Source: DATBGO01 sp963785765
GTDB taxonomy: Bacteria > Actinomycetota > Actinomycetes > Streptosporangiales > Streptosporangiaceae
NCBI GenBank assembly: GCA_963785765.1
Contig: CAWAWM010000003.1
Span: forward strand, 62,001-126,000
DNA length: 64,000 nucleotides
Direction: 5' to 3'
Shown here: piece by piece, positions 59,820 to 64,000 of the stretch
Position numbering within the stretch: position 1 is the first letter of the stretch
Layout: every line of letters starts with the position of its first letter
Made by a program: the position numbers and the translations under genes
The notes under the pieces: model-generated
Databases searched by the model: none
The model's input: the letters and a program-made list of their open reading frames with translations, nothing else
What the model was told of the DNA's origin: nothing

Positions 59820-60710
59820 CTAGCCGACCGGCTGCTCCACCTGGACATCGGGCAGCAGGGCCTCGTAACAGCCAAGATCCACCTCGCCAGCCGGCTGCAC
59901 GGCGGCCACGAGGGCGACGGCGTGCCGGAGCGCGTCTGGCCACGACCAGCCCAGCGCGATGCCGGGCACGAAGCCGGCCACGAGCGCGTCGTGCAACTGC
60001 TCCGAGCCGCTCAGCCTCCGGTCGCCCGTGTCGCGCGCAGGCAGCCAGGCTCGCCATCGCGTGGACGCGGTCACCACCCGGATGTCGTCCGCCGACGCCG
60101 CGACCGCGGCCCGGGCGCCGCGCGCGACCAGCGCGGCGGGTTCAGCCGCGGTACCCCGGGGGATGGCCAGGGCCGGACGCCTGGCGACGGCATGCCACAG
60201 CGCGCTGCCGCCCGCGGCGAGCACGGCCGGCACGCCCGCCTCCGCCGCGTAGCTGGCCAGCGAGCCATAGGTCTCGGGCGGCAGGCCGTCCGGCAGACTG
60301 CCGCACAGCACCACCGCCGTCGCCCCGTCCATGAGGCCGCGAAAGTCCGCGGCCAGGCGGCCGAGTTCCTCGGTGGTGATGTAGGGCGCGGGTTCGGTGA
60401 AGCTCGTCACCGTGGCTGCCGAGGAGTCGGCCACGTGCAGGTCCCGCCTCGACTCCAGGGCGATCTGAGTGAACTGCGTGGCGATCCCGTACCTGGACAG
60501 CTCGGCCCTGAGCAGCTCCCCCGCGGCGCCGCCGGCCAGCCCGGCGGCCACCACCTCGTGACCGAACGTGTGCAGCACCCTGGCCACGGCCAGGCCGCTG
60601 CCGCCGGCCCGGTAGCTGACCCGGCTCACCGGGTTGGCCGCGCCCACCCGTACCTGGCGCGCGGTGTAGCTGACGTGCAGCGCGGGGTTGAGGGTGACGG
60701 TGACGATCAC
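59820..60710 (-). CDS. PfkB-family sugar kinase-like protein, degenerate
   Basis: A 296-residue ribokinase-fold protein. TLNPALHVSYTA at the N-terminus should read TLNPAxD in phosphofructokinase-1-type members, but His replaces the Asp. The ATP/anion-hole GAGD loop is not recognisable: the equivalent GSEQLHDALVAGF retains only the Asp. A Gly-Gly pair (RAGGSGLAVARVL) and GSLPDGLPPETYG are normal. It may bind but not phosphorylate sugars. GTG 60710 overlaps the upstream flavodoxin-like gene by four bases. Intergenic 59606-59819 is featureless. Confidence 0.8.
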   Translation of the reverse strand: MIVTVTLNPALHVSYTARQVRVGAANPVSRVSYRAGGSGLAVARVLHTFGHEVVAAGLAGGAAGELLRAELSRYGIATQFTQIALESRRDLHVADSSAATVTSFTEPAPYITTEELGRLAADFRGLMDGATAVVLCGSLPDGLPPETYGSLASYAAEAGVPAVLAAGGSALWHAVARRPALAIPRGTAAEPAALVARGARAAVAASADDIRVVTASTRWRAWLPARDTGDRRLSGSEQLHDALVAGFVPGIALGWSWPDALRHAVALVAAVQPAGEVDLGCYEALLPDVQVEQPVG

Positions 60711-61159
60711 GCCGACAGCTCTGCCGCGAGCGTGGCGCCCAGTTCCCAGCAGGCCTCCAGGTCGGCAGCGGCCGGCGGTCCGGTGACACAGACCGGCGGC
60801 CGGGCCCGGCGCCATTTCAGCCCGGTGGCGACGCCCTCCACGGATCGCACCGCACCGGTCGTATCGAGGTTGCCGTGCACGTACAGCGCGTACGGCCGGC
60901 GCTCGGTGGCCGCGAGGCACGGGTAATAGATGGTGTCGAAGAAATGCTTGAGCGCGCCGGACATGTACCCGATGTTGGCCGGCGTGCCGAGCAGATAACC
61001 ATCCGCCTCGAGGACATCGGCCGCGCCCGCGGTCAGCGCGGGCCTGACGACGACCTGGACGTCATCGATCTCATCGGTGCCCGCCCCGGCCGTCACCGCC
61101 TCCAGCATCGCCTGCAAGGACGGCGACGACGTGTGGTGGACGATCAGCAGCCTGGCCAT
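60707..61159 (-). CDS. Flavodoxin-like FMN protein
   Basis: A 150-residue flavodoxin-fold protein: RLLIVHHTSSPSLQAMLEAV is the FMN phosphate loop, and DGYLLGTPANIGYMSGALKH with FFDTIYYPC the second and third loops. It probably carries FMN as an NAD(P)H-dependent reductase or electron carrier. Its stop overlaps the PfkB-like gene start (GTGA). Pairing an FMN protein with a PfkB kinase in one transcript is unusual. Confidence 0.85.
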   Translation of the reverse strand: MARLLIVHHTSSPSLQAMLEAVTAGAGTDEIDDVQVVVRPALTAGAADVLEADGYLLGTPANIGYMSGALKHFFDTIYYPCLAATERRPYALYVHGNLDTTGAVRSVEGVATGLKWRRARPPVCVTGPPAAADLEACWELGATLAAELSA

Positions 61160-61180
61160 CAGCCGATGATGCGTGGCTCT

Positions 61181-61270
61181 GCAGTCCGGTGGTCTGCAGC
61201 CTTGTGGTCTGCAACACGGCGGTCCGCAGCACAGCGGCCTGCAGCCCGGTGGTCTGCAGCACGGCGGTCA
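61181..61270. repeat. Six 15-bp units between flavodoxin and DUF3054 genes
   Basis: Six degenerate units of the type GCAGCCCGGTGGTCT follow each other at exactly 15-base steps from 61181. No coding function is seen; the promoters of the divergent genes at 61159 and 61311 must lie within or beside them. Confidence 0.8.
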
Positions 61271-61310
61271 GGCACGCACGCAGTTTACGCCCCGGCACTA
61301 GCCTGGGCGT

Positions 61311-61679
61311 ATGCGCTCCGCTGCTGCCTGCCTGGCTGACCTGTGCTGCGTGCTGATCTTCGTGGTGATCGGCCGCGCGAATCACCACGCGGCGGGCGGG
61401 CTGCCTGGCCTGGCCGATACCGTGTGGCCGTTCCTGGCCGGGGCGGCGGCCGGGTGGCTGGTCACCCGGGCCTGGCGGCGGCCTACCGCGCTGGTGCCAA
61501 CCGGCGTCGGGGTGTGGCTGTGCACCGTGGCCATCGGCATGCTCCTGCGGGTGGTGTCCGGCCAGGGCACCGCGTTCGCCTTCATCCTCGTCGCGCTCGC
61601 TTTCCTGGGACTGTTCCAGCTCGGCTGGCGGGTGGTGGCCGCGCGCTCGGCATGGTTGCGCGCCAAGCTCGCCAGCTGA
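61311..61679 (+). CDS. DUF3054 membrane protein
   Basis: A 122-residue protein with about four membrane helices (LCCVLIFVVIGRANHH, VWPFLAGAAAGWLVTRAW, VGVWLCTVAIGMLLRVV, AFAFILVALAFLGLFQLGW), matching actinobacterial DUF3054 proteins. Function unknown. It is divergent from the flavodoxin gene and precedes a small hypothetical gene by 41 bases. Confidence 0.85.
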   Translation: MRSAAACLADLCCVLIFVVIGRANHHAAGGLPGLADTVWPFLAGAAAGWLVTRAWRRPTALVPTGVGVWLCTVAIGMLLRVVSGQGTAFAFILVALAFLGLFQLGWRVVAARSAWLRAKLAS

Positions 61680-61720
61680 CGGCGGACCCGCCCGAGGTAA
61701 CCCTGGCCGAGAGGTAGCCG

Positions 61721-62134
61721 ATGTCACCTGACCACCCCCAGCTCGCCGAAGATGACGTGATCGCGGGCGGCGGCTGGCACCGCAGCTACGCCCGCATCCT
61801 TGCGGTGGCCAGCGACGGCGATTACGGCTTCGCTCTCGTCGACGGGAACGGCGACGGCGCTGAACTCGAATCGGAAACATGGATCTGGCAGGCCGGCGTG
61901 TGGGCCGGCGCGGCGTCCGCCGGCGAGGGGCCGCTCGACACCCTTGGGCGGGTGCAGACGGGCGGGCCGGTCGGCAACGCCTACTTCGCCTTCGGCAAGG
62001 CCCCGGCGGGTCAGACCATCATGATCGACTTCGATCACCGGCTCCATCCGGTCCAGGTCAGCCGCTACGGAATCTGGGCCTTCATGAAGTCGGCCGCTAG
62101 CCCCGGGCAGTGCGGCCCGCCCGCCCCGGCTTGA
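61721..62134 (+). CDS. Hypothetical soluble protein
   Basis: A 137-residue acidic protein (DDVIAGGGWHRSYARILAV, DYGFALVDGNGDGAELESE, ending in IWAFMKSAAS). Mostly beta with Gly turns; no motif that I know. GAGAGGTAG lies about six bases ahead of the ATG. It could be co-transcribed with the DUF3054 gene. Confidence 0.55.
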   Translation: MSPDHPQLAEDDVIAGGGWHRSYARILAVASDGDYGFALVDGNGDGAELESETWIWQAGVWAGAASAGEGPLDTLGRVQTGGPVGNAYFAFGKAPAGQTIMIDFDHRLHPVQVSRYGIWAFMKSAASPGQCGPPAPA

Positions 62135-62185
62135 CCGAACACGCGAGCTCCCGGCCCCCGCGACAGGGTGGACCAAATCCGTCCG

Positions 62186-62219
62186 TTGACACTAACGTTA
62201 GCGTTCACTAACGTTAGTG
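62186..62219 (+). promoter_or_regulatory. Promoter with two CTAACGTTAG operators
   Basis: TTGACA (62186-62191), exactly 17 bases, then TAACGT (62209-62214) form a near-perfect housekeeping promoter. Two palindromes overlap it: CTAACGTTAG at 62192 and CACTAACGTTAGTG at 62206, with centres 16 bases apart. They should be binding sites for the ArsR regulator encoded in the operon. Confidence 0.8.
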
Positions 62220-62256
62220 AGCAACGACGTACTGCCCAAGCGAGGAAGGAAGGCTC

Positions 62257-62613
62257 ATGGGTCAGCCAGTGGCATTCTTCGAGGTAATCAGCCCCGATGC
62301 GGAGCGCGCGCAGAAGTTCTACGCCGAGCTGTTCGGCTGGCAGGTGGCCGCCGACCCGGCCATGGGCGGGTACGGGCTGGTCGACACCGGTGCGGGCGAA
62401 GGCGCGATCGGCGGCGGCATCGGCACCAGTGACGACCAGGCCGAGAAGAGCGTAAAGATCTACATGCGGGTCGATGACCTGGACGCTTACCTGGACCGGG
62501 CCGAGCAGCTGGGCGGCAAGCGGCTGGTTCCGCCGACGGACTTGCCGGGTGACTTCGGCCGGTTCGCCATCTTCACCGACCCGGACGGGAACCAGGTCGG
62601 GCTGTGGAGCTGA
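62257..62613 (+). CDS. VOC family protein
   Basis: A 118-residue glyoxalase-fold protein: FFEVISPDAERAQKFYAELF, GLVDTGAGEGAIGGGIG, VKIYMRVDDLDAYLDRAEQL, FAIFTDPDGNQVGLWS. The last segment is the usual end of a VOC domain, but metal ligands are uncertain. ATG 62257 is preceded by GAGGAAGGAAGG. It is the first gene behind the promoter/operator at 62186, in a cluster with an ArsR regulator and an SRPBCC protein. Confidence 0.9.
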   Translation: MGQPVAFFEVISPDAERAQKFYAELFGWQVAADPAMGGYGLVDTGAGEGAIGGGIGTSDDQAEKSVKIYMRVDDLDAYLDRAEQLGGKRLVPPTDLPGDFGRFAIFTDPDGNQVGLWS

Positions 62614-62620
62614 GCGACCG

Positions 62621-62675
62621 CGATGAGTACTGAGCCGCTGGATGATGAGCCGCAGGACGATGAGTACTGAGCCGC
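62621..62675 (+). repeat. Direct repeat carrying a duplicated start region
   Basis: CGATGAGTACTGAGCCGC occurs at 62621 and again at 62658. The second copy holds the likely ArsR start (ATG 62660). The first copy also has ATGAGTACTGAG, but its frame stops after 15 codons at the end of the second copy. Confidence 0.7.
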
Positions 62676-63037
62676 AGGAAGCCGCGATCGGCGATGAGCA
62701 AGCGACCGATGAGGCGCTGAAGGCGATCGCCGAGCCACGCCGTCGCGCCATCCTGCGGCTCGTCGCCGACGGCGAGCTGGCGGCCGGCGAGATCGCCGCG
62801 GCGTTCGATGTCAGCAGGACGGCGGTGAGCCAGCACCTCACCGTGCTGAAGAACGCGGGCCTGCTGGATGAGCGCCGGGACGGCACCCGGCGGCTGTACC
62901 GGGCCAGGCCGGAAGGACTGGCTGAACTCCGGGAGTTTCTTAACGACATCTGGGCGTCATCGCTGGACGTCGCGCGCAGGCTCGTCGAAGCGGAACGGGG
63001 CATCAGCGATGACGAACACGCCGCCCGGGCCGGATGA
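62660..63037 (+). CDS. ArsR/SmtB family transcriptional regulator
   Basis: A 125-residue winged-helix protein: DEALKAIAEPRRRAILRLV, DVSRTAVSQHLTVLKNAGLL, DERRDGTRRLYRARPEGLAE. It has no metal-binding cysteine pair, so it is of the non-metal type that pairs with SRPBCC or VOC genes. ATG 62660 has CAGGA five bases upstream; ATG 62642 is the alternative. It probably represses the cluster at the two CTAACGTTAG palindromes. Confidence 0.9.
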   Translation: MSTEPQEAAIGDEQATDEALKAIAEPRRRAILRLVADGELAAGEIAAAFDVSRTAVSQHLTVLKNAGLLDERRDGTRRLYRARPEGLAELREFLNDIWASSLDVARRLVEAERGISDDEHAARAG

Positions 63038-63162
63038 ACGGCCCGGGGCACAGCGACCGGGGCTCGGCGGGCTGTGGACGCTGGTCATGGACCGCTTCCG
63101 TGACTACCTGCACTGGGCAACTATCGTGGCCGAGGACCCGCGCCGCAGCCGAGGAGGCCCGC

Positions 63163-63765
63163 ATGATCAAGGCACCTGAGCCGGGAGCGCCTGGCGGGTC
63201 TGGCCCAGCCGCCGGGTCTGGCCCAGCCGCCGGGTCTGGCCCGGCCGCCGCTGCGCGGGCCGACCGGACCGGCACGGTCACCGCGTTGCGACGGCCTCCG
63301 GTCCGGCAGTCCACGATCGTCCGCAGCGACGTCCGGCACACCTTCGACGTTTTTGTCGCGACGATCGGGGTCTGGTGGCCGGTCGACCCGTTCTCCGCCG
63401 GCAAGGACCTGATCCGCGACATCGTGATCGAGCAGCGCGCCGGCGGCCGCGTCTACGAATCGTGGGCGGACGGCACCGAGGTGGACTGGGGCGAGCTGCT
63501 GGCCTGGGAGCCGCCGGCCAGGTTCGTCATGACCTGGAACCAGACGCCGGTGCCGACCGAGGTGGAACTCAGCTTCGTTGCGCTAGGGCCTGCCCTGACC
63601 CGCGTCACGGTGGAGCATCGCGGCTGGGAGGCGCTCACCGAGCAGCAGCTCGCGGAGGACTGCGCGCTGCCAGGCGGATACACCGGCGGGTCGTACTCGG
63701 CCGGCTGGACCCAGATCCTCGGCCGGCTGGCGGCCGCCATCGGCCCGGCCGATCCGGCCGCTTGA
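63163..63765 (+). CDS. SRPBCC/AHSA1-type protein with repeat linker
   Basis: A 200-residue protein whose core (STIVRSDVRHTFDVFVATIG, WVDPFSAGKDLIRDI-type start, GGRVYESWADGTEVDWGELL, RFVMTWNQTPVPTEVELSF, RVTVEHRGWEAL) is the START/SRPBCC ligand-binding fold of AHSA1-like proteins. The N-terminus holds three GPAAGS units. ATG 63163 with GAGGAGG eight bases upstream is chosen. It follows the ArsR gene, an arrangement common in actinobacteria. A small frame at 63009-63179 lies between them. Confidence 0.88.
   Translation: MIKAPEPGAPGGSGPAAGSGPAAGSGPAAAARADRTGTVTALRRPPVRQSTIVRSDVRHTFDVFVATIGVWWPVDPFSAGKDLIRDIVIEQRAGGRVYESWADGTEVDWGELLAWEPPARFVMTWNQTPVPTEVELSFVALGPALTRVTVEHRGWEALTEQQLAEDCALPGGYTGGSYSAGWTQILGRLAAAIGPADPAA
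63196..63249 (+). repeat. Three 18-bp units encoding GSGPAA in the SRPBCC gene
   Basis: GGGTCTGGCCCAGCCGCC is repeated three times from 63196; the third has one base change (CGG for CAG). The array is in frame in the N-terminal linker. Confidence 0.88.
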
Positions 63766-63881
63766 GCCGGCCGTCCGGAGCAGCCGGGACCCGACCACGC
63801 CCGAGCACCCGGGACCCGAGCACCCGGACCGCGGGCGCACCGGGCCCGGAAGCAACCCCTTGACCGCAGGAAGGCATACCC

Positions 63882-64000
63882 GTGAGCGTGAATCCCGACG
63901 CCATCCAGCTGGAGACCTACGAGATGGTCCTGCTGCGGCACACCAAGCAGGGCCGCGATTTCGACCAGGAGCACAAGGACCGGGTCTTCCGCGAGCACCT
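63882..64000 (+). CDS. YciI-like protein, cut by the window edge
   Basis: GTG 63882, behind GCAGGAAGG, opens a frame that runs out of the window: MSVNPDAIQLETYEMVLLRH then TKQGRDFDQEHKDRVFREH. It resembles YciI-type (DGPF) small proteins with a VLLR strand at the start. It is probably in the ArsR-SRPBCC cluster. Only the N-terminal 39 residues are seen. Confidence 0.65.
   Translation, partial: MSVNPDAIQLETYEMVLLRHTKQGRDFDQEHKDRVFREH

Noticed and set aside
61181..61270. Six 15-bp units as a CRISPR or iteron origin
   Set aside because: No spacers, no replication gene, and units are degenerate; treated as a simple tandem array.
63009..63179. 56-residue ORF between ArsR and SRPBCC genes
   Set aside because: Overlaps both neighbours, lacks a clear ribosome site and resembles no family; left unannotated.

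Overview
The window is 64 kb of very high-GC DNA with dense, short-spaced genes, many GTG starts and actinobacterial families: SigJ/ECF41 sigma factor, F420/deazaflavin-type reductases, TIGR04222, DUF1707 and DUF3054 proteins, and a KimA/Rv2690c-like transporter. It fits a soil actinomycete. Two secreted acid-peptidase families, G1 eqolisin and S53 sedolisin, point by inference to an acidic habitat. No rRNA, tRNA, IS element, prophage or CRISPR array was seen.

Layout. 0.2-6 kb: a pentapeptide-repeat protein, an epimerase-ECF41 sigma operon with a textbook ECF41 promoter, a frameshifted amidase, a DksA/TraR-like zinc finger protein and a haloalkane dehalogenase. 6-7 kb: a small protein overlapping a putative HEPN nuclease. 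7.3-10.8 kb: kdpD-kdpE without kdpFABC. 10.9-20.5 kb: GNAT, glutamate dehydrogenase, a lone TOPRIM protein, alpha/beta hydrolase, an AT-rich small secreted protein, a BBE-type oxidase, VOC, a deazaflavin reductase and a PhyH oxygenase. 20.6-24 kb: membrane proteins and a G1 peptidase. 24.3-26.7 kb: an unusual gene pair sharing a GGTFVGRDQ motif. 26.9-30.4 kb: DUF1707 protein, KimA-like transporter and an Lrp regulator. 30.5-32.5 kb: a NarL-type two-component system. 33.5-35.6 kb: two adjacent toxin-antitoxin modules, both apparently leaderless. 35.7-38.1 kb: S53 peptidase. 38.4-44.4 kb: GntR regulator and a GH4/aminotransferase/APC permease/ROK kinase operon that looks like an uncharacterised sugar or amino-sugar utilisation system. 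44.5-52.4 kb: HTH-DUF4287 protein, phosphatase, MMPL transporter, stand-alone KdpD N-terminal domain, DUF3592 protein, a decayed kdpA fragment and an agmatinase-like enzyme. 52.6-64 kb: LysR, deazaflavin reductase/TetR, hydrolase, acyl-CoA synthetase, a second DUF1707 protein, an AT-rich membrane protein, a degenerate PfkB kinase coupled to a flavodoxin-like protein, and an ArsR-VOC-SRPBCC-YciI cluster behind a well-formed promoter/operator.

Three themes cut across the window. (1) Potassium: a complete KdpDE pair, an isolated KdpD sensor domain, a kdpA relic and a KimA-like transporter suggest a Kdp ATPase that was lost or lies elsewhere while the sensors were kept. (2) In-frame tandem repeats of 15, 18 or 36 bp sit in tails, linkers or the ATP lid of at least five proteins, and similar 15-bp arrays occur between genes. 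(3) Several single-base frameshifts (amidase, FVGRDQ/TPR gene, kdpA relic, possibly a deazaflavin reductase) may be real decay or assembly errors. All function calls are by eye from protein motifs; no database search was run.
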